Shown: positions 11,929 to 23,250, numbered from the stretch's first letter. The stretch is 64,000 nt of DNA from Orientallactaga sibirica (GCA_036365145.1 JAEOAD010000024.1:8021001-8085000); one strand, 5' to 3'. A program made the numbers and translations. Notes: generated by a model from the sequence alone, not told the origin.

Positions 11929-12230
11929 TTGAAATGGTTCTTATTGGGCTGGAGAGATGGCTTAGCCATTAAGGCGCCTGCCTGCTAAGCCTAAGAACTG
12001 GGTTCCAATCTCCAGGTCCCACATTTAGCCAGATGCAAAGTGACACAAGGGCGCAGTGCGCACGTGTGACAAGGGGGCACACATCTGGATTTTGTTCACA
12101 GCAGCTGAGACACTGCTGGTGCGCCCATCTCTATCTGTCTCCCTCTCCCTCTCTGTCTGTCTCTCTCTGTGTCTCTCTCTCCAAAAATAAATAAAATAAT
12201 TAAAAAAAAAATTTGAAATGGTTCCCATTG
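11929..12230 (+). mobile_element. DIP-like SINE, longer subtype, with 18-bp target duplication
   Basis: Head 'gggctggagagatggcttagcc', then 'gatgcaaagtgacacaaggg' and a CTCF-like but decayed 'tgacaagggggcac' (12066-12079), 'cagctgagacactgctgg', CT tract and tail. Flanks TTGAAATGGTTCTTATTG (11929-11946) and TTGAAATGGTTCCCATTG (12213-12230) differ at two positions. This longer subtype has an extra segment compared with the 9.2-kb copy. Confidence 0.93.
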
Positions 12231-12830
12231 AAATGTGCTATTGCCTGAGGCCAATGGTGTAGCTTGAGGCAGGGCTCTTTTGTAAAGGTGACAACTTTTG
12301 TAGGGAGATGCACAGGGTTGAGGCAGGATCTCTGATCCCAAAGCTGAACTCCTCCAGAGCTTGGAAACTGCTTCTGCTAAGCTGAGGGGAAGGGCCACAT
12401 GGCCGCATGGATGCTCTAGAACCAAAGACACCCTGACCTGAATGTCTTCTGGGTTGTTCCTTTTTCCTTTTTCCATGACAAGCCACTGTCCCACAAGACA
12501 CACGGCTGCCTGTGGAGGTTGGGAGGATGGAGCTCTGCCTCCTCCTCTGGGCTCTGCCCATCCTGCGGCGCAGTCCTAGACCTCACTGCCAGCAAGTCTG
12601 TGGGTCTCTGGCCACCTAAGAGAAGAGGAAACTGAAAATGCTTCTGCCAAGCCCCCAGCTTAAGTGCTTGGCTGGAAAGGGTTTTTCGCCAGGCCTGGGT
12701 CCCTACCTTTCCTTTCCCCTTTGGAGCTGAGGCCGGTGGTTGTGTCAACTGGGTGTGGGAAGTTACCACACTGTCTCTCTCAGAACATGCAGAGACACAA
12801 GAGGAAGGACATGCCTGACATACTCACTAC
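12231..12830. other. GC-rich block of unknown origin
   Basis: Clearly richer in G+C than the rest of the window, with overlapping minus-strand open frames of 107, 117 and 135 codons between 12096 and 12769. The 135-codon frame runs into the neighbouring SINE, so at least that one is not a gene. No domain is recognised. Reading minus, its style (CCACAGACTTGCTGGCA, AGAGCCCAGAGGAGG) is reminiscent of MaLR internal sequence, but I cannot show an LTR beside it. A processed-pseudogene or old ERV origin remains open. Confidence 0.35.
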
Positions 12831-12924
12831 CTGCCATGATTTTCTGCCAAATTGTTCTATGACAAATATATCCTTGTATAACTGTAAATCACTTATTCAT
12901 GAAGATATTATAAATAGTAAAAAT

Positions 12925-12985
12925 GAGCTAGGCCTATTATCCTAGCTACTTGGGAAGTTGAGACAGGAGGATAACCAATGATCCT
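12925..12985 (+). mobile_element. B1-like fragment
   Basis: 'gagctaggcctattatcctagctacttgggaagttgagacaggagg' matches the left half of a B1/7SL element in broken form. The right half is absent. Confidence 0.5.
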
Positions 12986-13425
12986 CACTCCTAACTCCAC
13001 ATTTTTAACCACATGACTTTTAAATTGCTTAGAAAAACAAGTACATAATTTGAACTGTGTCTGATATTCTCTTTATTTTGGTCTTTAAACAAAGAAGATG
13101 CTGTTTATAGACACCTTTTTTGTTTCTTTATTAATCCAAATAGTCCAACAGGTCTTTCCTAGTTTTTGTTAACTTTTTATTTACTTCAAAGTTTTTGTTT
13201 GTTTGTTTTTATCTTTAAAAGTCATATTTAACTAAAGCCTATGGGGTGCTGAAATTTTATGTAAACAAAGCTATACTTTGTTACATGATCTCATAAATAT
13301 AACTACTGAGCTTATGTTCTAGGTCAACTTCAACTTACATAGAGGGTTATTGAAAACAACAAAATTTTCTCTGATTTGGTGGCTCATAATTTTCCAGGTA
13401 TTTTAAAAGATTGTAATGTCCTGTT
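12986..13425. other. Unique AT-rich sequence
   Basis: Nothing recognised. Confidence 0.5.
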
Positions 13426-13429
13426 ACTT

Positions 13430-13500
13430 AAAAGGAGAAGGCAACTGGCTTGAGTTCTAGGCCAGCCTGCCTCAAGACAAAAATAATTAAAAAAAAAAAT
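13430..13500 (+). mobile_element. B1-like right-half fragment
   Basis: 'gcttgagttctaggccagcctgcctcaagac' followed by an A-rich tail resembles the distal part of a B1. Confidence 0.5.
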
Positions 13501-13520
13501 TGGCTTAGTTACATTTAATA

Positions 13521-13820
13521 AAAGTATTTCTGGGCTGGAGAGATGGCTTAGGGGTTAAGGCGCCTGCCTCCTAAGCCTAAGAACACTGGTTCCAAGCTCC
13601 AGCGGTTCCAATCTCCAGGTCCCACATTTAGCCAGATGCAAAGTGACGCAAAGGCGCAATGCCACACTTGACCACAAGGGGGCGCACACATCTGGAGTTC
13701 GTTTGCAGCAGCTGAGACACTGCTGGCGTGCCCATCTCTGTCTTCATTTCCCTCTCTCTCTCTGTCTCTCTCTGTGTCTTTCTCCAAAAAAAATAATTTA
13801 AAAAAAATTTAAAGTATTTC
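13521..13820 (+). mobile_element. DIP-like SINE, longer subtype, near consensus
   Basis: Full copy: tRNA-like head from 13531, 'gatgcaaagtgacgcaaagg', an intact CTCF-like core (13672-13685), 'cagctgagacactgctgg', CT tract and A-rich tail. Direct repeat AAAGTATTTC at 13521-13530 and 13811-13820. A short duplication of 'ggttcca' sits in the B-box region (about 13590-13612). Confidence 0.95.
13672..13685 (+). promoter_or_regulatory. CTCF-like motif inside SINE
   Basis: CCACAAGGGGGCGC agrees with the core of the vertebrate CTCF recognition motif. In mouse and rat, B2 SINEs are known carriers of CTCF sites; whether this one is bound is inference. Confidence 0.45.
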
Positions 13821-13947
13821 TGGGCTGGAGAGATGGTTTATCAGTTAAGGTGCCTGCCTACTAAGCCTAAGAATGTCCATTTGATTCTCCAGGTCCCACA
13901 TTTAGCCAGATGCAGTGATGCAAGGGAGCAATGCCATACTTGCCCAT
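13821..13947 (+). mobile_element. DIP-like SINE, longer subtype, 3'-truncated
   Basis: Follows the preceding copy directly. It has the head 'tgggctggagagatggttta', 'gccagatgcagtgatgcaaggg', and stops at 'cttgcccat'. A third 'aagtatttc' follows at 13948-13956. CT tract and tail are missing. Confidence 0.9.
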
Positions 13948-13956
13948 AAGTATTTC

Positions 13957-15249
13957 CAAGTGTGTGAGAGGTATTGATAAAGATTATCCCCAAATGGTTG
14001 TCATGTTTTGCCTATATTCATAGACTTATAACTTAAAAGTGTATTTCATGGAGTTTATTAACAGGAGATATCACAAATCAAGGGATTATATGAAATCTAT
14101 AGGTACATATACTGCTATTATAAAACAAGTCTGGTTGTCAAGTAGATAATTTTGGTGATGTAAATACTAAAGAAGTAAGTTTTTCAGCTAAGTTTGTTTC
14201 TCTACAAATTTCCAACAGTAAGGAGGTTAAAGCTTTGAAGCTAGACTACTTGCTTCTTTGTCAGTGGGTAATAAGATTAATCAATTTGGTGTCGTTTCTC
14301 TTAATAATACTGTAAGACAGATGGTTAATTATGGGTTGAGATGAGATGATTGAAGGAAGTGGGAATGAATTTTTCAGTGTTGGATATAGAATGCTTGTTT
14401 AAAAATGCTTTTTGAGTGGAACTTTGATGAGAATGTTAAAGTTTGTGGATGAAGGTGTGTGTATGTCGAAAGGGTGTAGGAGATCTAAAAAGACCAATTT
14501 TTGCCTACAATTAATTTCCTTTTTTAAGGAATGGAAAGCTAATTTTTAGGCTAAACCAAATACCTAAAGTTAAAGATTTTTCAACTGTTCAGACTCTTAA
14601 GGATGCTCTAAAAGTCTAGGGACATAGACTTAATCTAAATTCAGCTTACATTAGAGACAGGTGACGCCCTATGCTAGGTGGGTCACAAAGTCATAAGCAT
14701 AGGTGTAATTCACGGTCTTTGAAGTCTAACCAGGTTTAGTCATAGACAAGACCCTATCACCTTGTATATTACATATGGGTAAAATAAATTTTCTAGGTGA
14801 AAACAAACAACTTCAAAATAGGGTAAAGAATGTCAGAATGCTTAGCTTATTGCTCTGTTGCTTCCTTTTGCTCTTGCTTACTGTTATAATCTATTTACAG
14901 TCAGGCAAGCTAGACTCTGGAGAAAGGGACGGCACCCCCTTGATCTCAGACCCTATGAAAGTTTAAACCATGTGTCCTCCTGACCCTGTCCAGAGACAAA
15001 ATGATCAGTTGTCTCTGACAAGGCAAAGGGAAAGACAAACAGCATATAACTGTGTTTCTCTTTATAGTTCCTTCTTTTGAATAGCTAAAGTCACCTCTAT
15101 CAAATGAGATTTCTCACTAGACAAAAAGATCAAATAGGTAAACTGAGTCAAGGTACTTTATCAGGTTACAACTACTTACATAAGGCAAACAACAGACTTG
15201 TGTAAAATGTATATCAAGGTATAGGCAGATAAGATAAAAAGGCATCAAC
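13957..15249. other. Unassigned sequence, no gene seen
   Basis: About 1.3 kb with no SINE. The part near 14860-15060 is locally less AT-rich ('gaaagggacggcaccccct' near 14921) and may be an old retroelement piece. No open frame of interest. Confidence 0.45.
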
Positions 15250-15405
15250 TAAATGACGGCTTAGAGGTTAAGGTGCTTCCTGGGAACTCTAAAGACCTCT
15301 TGGTTCAATTTCCCAGCACCCACATAAACCAGATGCACAAAGTGGCACATGTGTCTGGAGTTTGTTTGCAGTGGCTATAAACCCTGGCACACTCTTTCTC
15401 ATTAT
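15250..15405 (+). mobile_element. DIP-like SINE, diverged and tail-less
   Basis: 'aaatgacggcttagaggttaagg' head, 'accagatgcacaaagtggcacatg', 'tggagtttgtttgcagtggc', ending at 'ctctttctcatta' without the usual tail. Confidence 0.85.
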
Positions 15406-15472
15406 AGTTGACTTTACTTATTTCTGCCAACTTTTGTGTGATCTTTTAGAAAATAAATATTTTTGACATTAA

Positions 15473-15494
15473 AAAAGAAAGAAAGAAAGAAAAA

Positions 15495-15540
<46 letters not shown>
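15473..15540. repeat. (GAAA)n microsatellite
   Basis: About sixteen GAAA units with one interruption, directly in front of a B1. Confidence 0.95.
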
Positions 15541-15541
<1 letters not shown>

Positions 15542-15718
15542 CCGAGATTAGTGATGCACGCCTTTCATCCCAGCACTCGGGAGGCAGAGGCAGGAGGATT
15601 GCCGTGAGTTCAAGGCCACCCTGCAACTACATGGTGAGTTCCAGGTCAGCCTGGCCTAGAGTGAAACCCTACCTTGAAAAAACAAAATAAATGAATGAAT
15701 AAAAAAATAAATAAAAGA
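15541..15718 (+). mobile_element. B1 SINE
   Basis: 'gccgagattagtgatgcacgcc' through 'cagcctggcctagagtgaaacc' with an A-rich (AAATG/AAAT)n tail. The left end abuts the (GAAA)n run, so the insertion was into that purine tract. Confidence 0.92.
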
Positions 15719-16348
15719 AATCATATTGGTGAACACACCTCATCATCCTCTTCTCTTTCTTCCCTCAGAAGGAAAGAGCACATGTGTTAGTTAGGCACAT
15801 GTGAGAATAAAAAGAAAACAATACCAGGAACAAAATTAGTGTCAAACCAAACTGATAGTGAATCCTCAATTGCTTATATTCAATTCAAATTTACATTTCT
15901 GAACATGACTGGTGTTTTCATGCTTAATTTCTAATAAAATGATTATACTAATATTGGATTCTCTTTTTATATTCTTATCTCCCATCCTTTACTCTTTCTA
16001 ACTTCACAAAAATATTCCAGTTTATTTTAGAACTGAGAAATTCCTTTAATTATCAATAATATAATAATGTCACTACAGAGAATATCCGAGAAAGTATAAG
16101 CTGGGCGTTAGCTCTACATCAAGTTTGACTTTCTTGTTATTGCTTAAATTAGTTTTCTTTCGTAGATCCTCATAGAACTGGCTTGTTCTTTTATAGTATG
16201 TGTCTGATCCTGTTTTCTAGTTATATCTCATCTGGAACAAGTGTTCAATACATCTTTTCTTACTATTTTTCTGTAAGATAGTGTCCCAAATATTTCCACA
16301 GACCATGACTTATCTATATTCGTATGATACAATGAAGATGATACTTCA
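15719..16348. other. Unique AT-rich sequence
   Basis: Nothing recognised. Confidence 0.5.
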
Positions 16349-16512
16349 ACTCAGCATGGTGGCAAACAACTTTAATTCCTGCACTTGCCAGACAGAGGTA
16401 GGGGATTGCTATGAGTTCAAGGTCAGATTGAGACTACATAGTGATTTCCTGGCAGCCTGGGCTACCAAGAAACCCTGCCTCAAAAAAATATATATAATAA
16501 TAATAATAATAA
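16349..16512 (+). mobile_element. B1 SINE, diverged, (TAA)n tail
   Basis: 'ctcagcatggtggcaaacaac', 'agacagaggtaggggattgc', 'cagcctgggctaccaagaaacc', then an ATA/TAA-rich tail (about 16487-16512). Confidence 0.85.
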
Positions 16513-16522
16513 AGATGGAGCT

Positions 16523-16902
16523 TATGGTAGTTTGAATATATTTCCCCCAATATATTCAGTGTTTTACTAGTTATAGTTTGTATCTTCAATCACCTTGCTA
16601 GAGGCAATGTCACTGGGGGGCCGGTCTTAAAGTGTGGGTTTAAGATTCCATTGTAAAGATATGCAAATGTGCCTAGCAGGAGTTCTTGAAGTGTGCTGAC
16701 CTTTTGGCTATAGTTTTGCTCTGTGTGCTGTGGTGGCTGGTTGGCTTTGCTCTCTCTGTTTGGTCCTGTGAAGAGCAGGCTTCTTCTCCTGCCTTTATGG
16801 AACTTCCCCTGGATCTGTAAGCTTCAATAAATAATATCCCTTCCTCCATAACTGTGCCTGGTCTGGAAGTTCATCTCAGCGAACCTGAAGCTGTCTGCTA
16901 CA
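16523..16902 (+). mobile_element. 5' LTR of MaLR element
   Basis: Starts 'tatggtagtttgaat' (T(G)...; first G mutated to A) and ends 'ctgtctgctaca'. The polyadenylation signal AATAAA is at about 16826-16831, within 'gcttcaataaataat'. The same layout recurs at 35.6, 37.2, 45.4 and 58.6 kb. Confidence 0.9.
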
Positions 16903-18099
16903 GTAAAGTGGTACCGAGGAGTGTGGGGTAAGATGAACCTGACCGTGTGGATATTCGTCTTTTGGAACCTTTGTTTTGGAGGAATGGGCATGGACTTGGT
17001 GCTTGCAACTGAAGGTGCCTTCTGGAGTGGTAAGCCAAGTTTTATGGACTATTCTGATGAGAGTTTGAGAATGCTAAGTGCAGATAGTATTGAACTTCAA
17101 GGCTTGGCTTATGAGCTTTCTAAGGGGAAGGAAAGACTGAAGAGGACTTTGTTGGAACTGGGCTACTGGCATAAGGGATGGCTACGTTCCGCTATCCAGG
17201 CCCAGAGTGTTTGATCAAACTTAAATTTGTAATGGACTGATGTGCTTGGCTAAAGATATTGGATTGAGATTTTAAGATTTTAAGTTGGAAAACCTGAAGC
17301 AAGTTAAAAGTAGAGGCATTGAGACTGGTTTAGCTGCTATTGTCAAACACATTAGCAATCTTAAAGAAGGTGGAAGGAAGGTGGCCTGATGACTGATTTA
17401 CATTAAAACAATGGAGAGGATGCCTGAGGAAAGACTGTTAAAAATGCAAATTCTTAGAAAGAGCTGACTGGAGAAGGAACCTGCTTTTTAAGGCTGTGAT
17501 TTATTTCATCCCTGGATTAAGAATATGGCTGTGTCCTGCACACCTGGTATTAGTTTTGGAAGCATGAAAAATGCATGGAGTGGTCATGAATTGCACACGG
17601 TTCCAGGAGCCGCTGCTGAGATGCGGCATGAGGCAGGACATGAAGACCCTCAGGAATAGGCTGAAAGAGCCTTTGGAAGATGGGTCGTGGTTTGCATGGA
17701 GACCTGAAGATGTTTTGGATATACCAGGACTATGCAAGGACTCCCATGTAGTGCAGTGTTGGCCTGGAATCAAAGTTTTCCCTGGCAACTCTGCCCAGCT
17801 GGAGGGGCAGAATTGGAAAACCTGGAGACTGTCAGTCTCTGGTTATATTGAACTTGAACTGCAGAAGTTTGATGATGGCTGATGGTGGTTGAGTTTGCAT
17901 TGTTCTAGTCTCTCCTTGCTATTCCTTATATAGTTAAAATGTTTATTCTGTGCCTTTACATGTTGAAAGTATTTAAGTTGTTTGATTTTACAGGACTCAC
18001 TATCTTAAGTTGATCAAGACTGTGAGAACCTTTGAAATTGGACTGAGTACAATTTACAATGTGTGATAGTTATAAATTTATTGTGGGCCAGGGGCAGAA
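16903..18099 (+). mobile_element. MaLR internal region with leader frame and 3' polypurine tract
   Basis: Begins 'gtaaagtggtaccgaggag', the typical MaLR primer-binding-side sequence, and ends with the polypurine-like 'gggccaggggcagaa' (18085-18099). A frame of about 97 codons opens at 16921/16933 and is shared in position with the 36-kb copy. The shared part differs almost only by amino-acid-changing substitutions and a 1-bp frameshift, so I see no sign of selection. Other frames (17571-17882) are chance. Nothing resembling reverse transcriptase or envelope is present. Confidence 0.85.
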
Positions 18100-18461
18100 T
18101 GTGGTAGTTGGAATATATGTCCCCCAATATATTCAGTGTTTTACTAGTTATAGTTTGCATGTTCAATCACCTTGATAGAGGCAATGTCACTGGGGGCCGG
18201 TCTTAAGGTAAAGATATGCAAATGTGCCTAGCAGGAGTTCCTGAAGTGTGCTGTGTGACCTTTTGGCGATAGTTTTGCTCTGTGTGCTGTGGTGGCTGGT
18301 TGGCTTTGCTCTCTCTGTTTGGTCCTGTGAAGAGCAGGCTGCTTCTCCTGCCTTTATGGAACTTCCCCTGGATCTGTAAGCTTCAATAAATAATATCCCT
18401 TCCTCCATAACTGTGTCTGGTCTGGAAGTTCATCTCAGCAAACCTGAACCTGTCTGCTACA
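18100..18461 (+). mobile_element. 3' LTR of MaLR element
   Basis: Starts 'tgtggtagttggaat' and ends 'ctgtctgctaca'. Compared with the 5' LTR it lacks about 22 bp after 'ggtcttaa' and has a 4-bp insertion 'gtgt' near 18255. Confidence 0.9.
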
Positions 18462-18466
18462 GAGCT

Positions 18467-20229
18467 GCAGTACATGTGCATGTCCAAAGTCAACTTTGCA
18501 AGACCAGTTCATTCAATGGATAAACCACCTAAAGCAGAGAAAAGCAATGTACCACATTGGTGTGCCCTTGCTGTGTGTGGCCAGCTGCAAGGTTAATGGT
18601 TCTTGTAAAATATATGGTTGTATATGTCAAGACCAAGTGTATGATTAATGTTTCCTCAATAAAATGAACCACCTCCTACTAATTTTAATTAAAGAATATC
18701 TACTCTTTGGCAGAAAATATATATCAAAGAATCATGACAGACTTCAAAACAAATGTATTTTCTTTAGTTTCATATCATCTTTACATCATTTTTATTTACT
18801 TCTTTTTAATAAGCTAAACATGCTTTCATTTTAGTTGTCTCAAATTAATTGATGCATTACATTTTTAACTGCTTTTGCATTCCATTAACATTTCCACCTG
18901 AACTTAAGTCGAGAAAATATTGTCAAGTGAACATTGAGGGTAAGGCTGTCAGGGAAACAAACAAAAACTTAACTCCTTCCCAGGAATTTATTTATCTCAG
19001 AAGTGAAGAATAACCTACTTGCATGAAGGAAATAAGCTATGTTCTCAAATAATCACAATAATGTAATAATTAAATACATTACAATTTATTAGCATAAATA
19101 TAAATGGGAAAAGAAGAAAAAGAAAGTTAAAACCTCTTTGATGAGTCTCAAACGTCAGTAAGGCAGTAGTTGACCTTTGGACAAAGATCTGACTACATTA
19201 AATAATTTAATTTATTACCATAATCTTTCAACTACAGAGAACTTCTAATCTGTATTTAATAAATATTTTTGCAGCTCAGAGTTGTGTTAAAAAGTGTTAG
19301 AAACTCTAACTATTCCTTAGTAGGAATGAGGAACCATGAGCAGATTATAAACCTGGGGAATTATAGAAGGAAGTATTCCCTCTATATAAACAGATGCTGT
19401 TGTCATTTCTACTGAGACATCCATTCATCACATATATTTTTGGCAATTCTTTGTTTCAGTTTCTACATTAGTGGTGGGGGTAAAAGTAGGGTAGATACTA
19501 CCACCGCTTTGGGACAGGCAAGTAGTCCAACTTCATACTGAGCACTACCCTTGCAGGAGAGAAAACACCTTGACTGCAATGCTAGCCCTGCGTAATTGCT
19601 CTTTGTTGTTGTTGTCACTCCTGAAGCCATGGTGTTCTCTGTGACTCTGTGCTCTTTTGTGACATTCATTTGTTTATTCTTTAACATATGTTAGCCCAAT
19701 CCTGTTGCAAGATGAGCTCTTTTAATTGCAGAGCTTTTCATAATGTCGCTTTCCACCTCACAGCCCCCTGACATTCTTTCTTGATTGTGGTGGGTGGTAC
19801 AAAAACACGGGCTAATTAATGACTAACTCCAGCCATAGAGCCCTGAAAGAGTTGGGACAAGTCATAACAACAGACTGAACTGATAAAAATGCTTGTCTCT
19901 GAAGGGAAAAACAGCACAGCTGAGGAACAAACCATTGAATGTCATCCCTAAGAAATCTCTAGGGTCAAAGATATCATTATTCTTGCCAATCAATTGTCCT
20001 TATCAGCATATAAATCAGAGCTGTAGCATAAAAGCCTCCAGTCACTTAAAGCCTTCATTCCTAAAAGCTATCCCAATTGGACTACAGTTAAAATGTTCAA
20101 GTCTAAAATAGCACCAAGGAAGGGAATGCCTCGAGACACACCCAGAGGAAATTTCGATTTTAAAGTAGATCATCTCTAGAGGGGACACAGTTTTCAGTCT
20201 TCGGGAACGATTGTTTTCGTGAAACAAGG
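18467..20229. other. Unique, repeat-free interval
   Basis: About 1.8 kb with no SINE, LTR or L1 that I can recognise and no credible open frame. The segment 19690-20120 has several homeobox- and GATA-like words ('ctaattaatgacta', 'ccttatcag', 'caattgtcc') and may be conserved non-coding sequence; this is only composition-based. Confidence 0.5.
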
Positions 20230-20571
20230 TGTTTGGGGAGGTTTGAATTACACGTCCACCACATAAACTCATGAATGCTTCCTTCCCAGCTGATGGCAGT
20301 TTGGAAAGTAGGATTTTACTTAAGGATGTTTGTTCCCGAGGGTGCACCCCCCACCAAGCAGGTCTATTAACCCTCACCTTGCCAGTGTTGGACTGTACAC
20401 TCTCACGCTGCGGTGTTCCACCTGCTGTGATGTCCAGCCTCTGCTCATCCCACATTTTCCCCTGCCATCAAGAGCTTCTCTTCTAGTCTGGAAGCCAAAA
20501 TAAACCCTTTCCTCGCACAAGCTGCTTTTTTCCCGGTGCTTTGTGTCAGCAAAAAGAAGGCAACTCCAACA
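20230..20571 (+). mobile_element. Solo MaLR LTR (ORR1/MT-like)
   Basis: Begins 'tgtttggggaggtttgaatt', with 'cccagctgatggcagtttgg', 'tgatgtccagcctctgctc', and 'gaagccaaaataaaccct' as polyadenylation region. It ends 'aactccaaca'. It resembles the LTRs of the 40.7-42.5 kb element more than those at 16.5 and 35.6 kb. No convincing 5-bp duplication survives. Confidence 0.75.
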
Positions 20572-21239
20572 GTATTCCTAACATTAGTGTTTATTTAATA
20601 AAGGGACTCCACAAGGAATTTCTCGCTAAACATGGCGCATGGATGCCGTTTGTGAAATATATACCCAAAACTTTGAAGATAAATTGGTGAAAGGATTAAC
20701 CAAATAATTGTTTACATTTCTGAATTTACATTGGATATGACCGTGATATGACAAAATAAGCAACAACCACCACCATAGCTTTTAAAAGTTGAACAACTGC
20801 TATTGGTTTCTTCAGCATAGTTTCATTTGGGAGAAATTAAAATAATTCTCGATATAACCCATATTCGCTACAACCAAAGCAAAAACTATGAGGTAAGACT
20901 GATTTTAGAATGTAACCTTGTTAGTATGATGATTGAAGAAATGAATGGAAGCTGGGTACATCTTTGCTTTTTTACCGGAATGTTCTAATTTCCCTGAAGG
21001 TTCAGGAGTAAGGAGTCTGAGCTGACAGTCTTCCAAACCTGCAAAGCTTCTAGCAGAGCATGGCATGACCCAAGGAAGACGTGGCTCAAATTGCAACTAC
21101 TATTCCAGTGTCCTTGCTCCTCATGTGTTGGCATAAAATACAACAGAGTTGAAGGATAGCACGGAAGTGAGGGAGGGAAGTAATGGCTCATTTAGTAATT
21201 TGTGAAGTAGCCAGATAAGTTACAATATGATATAGAAAA
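20572..21239. other. Unique sequence
   Basis: Nothing recognised; contains 'aaacatggcgcatggatgcc' (about 20629-20648), a small CpG-bearing patch. Confidence 0.5.
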
Positions 21240-21485
21240 TATTTCTAGAGACATAGCGAGATGGCCAGGCAGTTAGAGGCACTTGCTTGCATGGCCTGAC
21301 TGCCTGGATCTGGTTGCCCAGTGCCCATATGAAGCCAGACACACAAAGGGGCACATGTGCCTGGGCATTTTTTAGAGAGGCAGTCTCTGCCATGCTCAAT
21401 CTCATTCTCTTGAGTTTCTGACTCACATGCACATACCCTCTATATCAAATAAATATATATATATTTTTAAAAGAAGCTATTTCTA
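21240..21485 (+). mobile_element. DIP-like SINE, old and diverged
   Basis: 'agacatagcgagatggccaggcag' head, 'gccagacacacaaaggggcac', tail 'caaataaatatata'. Short direct repeat TATTTCTA at 21240-21247 and 21478-21485. Confidence 0.8.
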
Positions 21486-23250
21486 ATTGTAAATTTCTTG
21501 GTCACATGCCCAATGCCCACACTAAACTGAAAAAAGAGAGAGAGAGGGAGAGAGTTCAGAGTCCTCCCATCAGTTATACAAAGCTCCTTAAGAGGCTAAA
21601 GACAAATTAGATTTACTGATAAACAGAGTGAATGACAGTTTCTGGCACTTGAACCAGACAAAGAACAGCAAAAGAGCAATGATGCTATTTGTGAACACAG
21701 AAGATGCTTCACACAGGGAATTGTTATGCAGGTGTATTCGAATATGGGAGGAGTAAAGCTGACATTGAAAGATAGTCTTAACTTGCTCGGGTAACACATC
21801 CCTGAGAAATCATGACAAAGGTAGGGCACCTGTTCAGCTGGGGTGAGCAGGATTAAGGAATTGAAAGAGTAACCCGTCCTGCAACCAGAGAAAGGCTATG
21901 CCAGGATAAAGAGCCATGGCCTGGGCAATAGTAAAAATGAGAATCAGGGAAGGATTCAGAAACAATTCCCTGTCTCCCCATAGTCAGTTCCCTCTAGCAA
22001 GCTGTATGAGAAAAACCAACAGGAAGGCAGGTGGGAAAGGGGTAGTTCAAAGCTCACAGCCCCAGACCATGGCTCCCCAAGCACGTGGGCTTGGAGCAGA
22101 AAAATTACAGATTTGCAAAGAGCACTAAAGTTCAATCATGGGTGTTAAAGTGTGATGACCGATAAATTCTCTTCCAGCTAAATCATGATATCATTTGAGG
22201 TAAATACTTGAGCTTGGGTTATGATTCCAGAAATAGCTTTGAGCCTGTTCAGAAAGTAGATGTTGCACGATTTCTGAGAGAAAGAGCAAAGAGTAAAATG
22301 TTCAAAGCCAAACATTGCCATCTCATCCCCCTTTGAGTCTTCTTTGAAGAGAATCACTTCCTCCATGATTCACTGACATTGTGTACAAAATTGTACTGAC
22401 TCTCTATCCTGTTCCAGACTGTGTATAAATATAGGATACAACCCCAGAGGCCCTGGCTATATTTGTATGCCTCATCTATCATGGGACAGTTAATTTGTGC
22501 ATTCATCTTTTAAAACTAATAATGAATTTCTAAAACCTCTTAAACGGGTTTAAGTTTTGTAATCCATTTATTGAACATGCCTGCAATGAAAAATTAATTA
22601 TTAAACAAGAGCCTTGGGAAGACATCAGCAGCCTTGTCACCCACACTCCAGATTGATAACATGTCAGTTTCTAGAGCAGGGAGGGAAATGACAACGCTCA
22701 GATTTAAATCTGGAAGGGTAATGCTAAGCATGTCATGGTATAAGTCAAATTTTTAATTTATTTTTTATTAAATGTGAGATAGAATAAATTCATCCATGCC
22801 TCTCAAACACAGCCTGATTAAATGAGCTGGCACTCTGTCAGACATAAAGGCCGGTTACAACTTCTCAAGGGCAACGGAAATACAGATGCATTAGACAACA
22901 GTAAATACAAAAGGGAAAAGAGGTGGACAGGGATAGATTCGCAAGTGCCACAAGCAAAGTGAGGTTTTTCAAAGTGCTGAGGCTAACACAACGAGGGCAG
23001 CGTGGTCCCCAAATGATAAGTGCACCTGAAGGCAGAGGCCGTGCTTGAGTGCTGGTGCAGAAAGTGCCTGCCACTGAGAGCTGGAACAAGAAAACTCTTA
23101 GAAACAGAAGGGAATAGATTTCTGTTGTTCAACAAATTTTCTAATCCCAAATTTTAGGCTCATGTTAAGATTCTTAGGAAACATTTTAAAGATATTTATG
23201 TCAGCCCTACCCTTTTTTTTGTTAAATTAGTATGGTGTTCTGTGATGATA
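21486..23250. other. Unique, repeat-free interval
   Basis: About 1.75 kb. A short GA-rich run lies at 21536-21554. The segment 22540-22870 is rich in 'ttaattattaaac'-type words and may be conserved non-coding DNA. No gene recognised. Confidence 0.5.

Larger units (their letters stand above)
16518..18466 (+). mobile_element. Complete ERVL-MaLR element with GAGCT target duplications
   Basis: Two LTRs (16523-16902 and 18100-18461) flank an internal region of about 1.2 kb. The 5-bp duplications GAGCT lie at 16518-16522 and 18462-18466, as expected for this class. The LTRs differ from each other by about 13 substitutions by eye plus indels, so this is the youngest-looking of the three complete MaLRs here. 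It encodes no pol or env; MaLRs are non-autonomous and are moved by ERVL proteins. Confidence 0.93.

Noticed and set aside
12096..12503. 135-codon minus-strand frame
   Set aside because: Its C-terminal part reads through the CT tract and body of a SINE, so it cannot be an old conserved gene as it stands; the GC-rich block itself is kept as a finding.
15463..15690. Lysine-rich frame and its mirror on the other strand
   Set aside because: Produced by the (GAAA)n repeat and the adjoining B1.
16903..18099. Retroviral gag or env gene in the MaLR
   Set aside because: The internal region is only about 1.2 kb, with no protease, reverse transcriptase or envelope-like features; MaLRs are non-autonomous.
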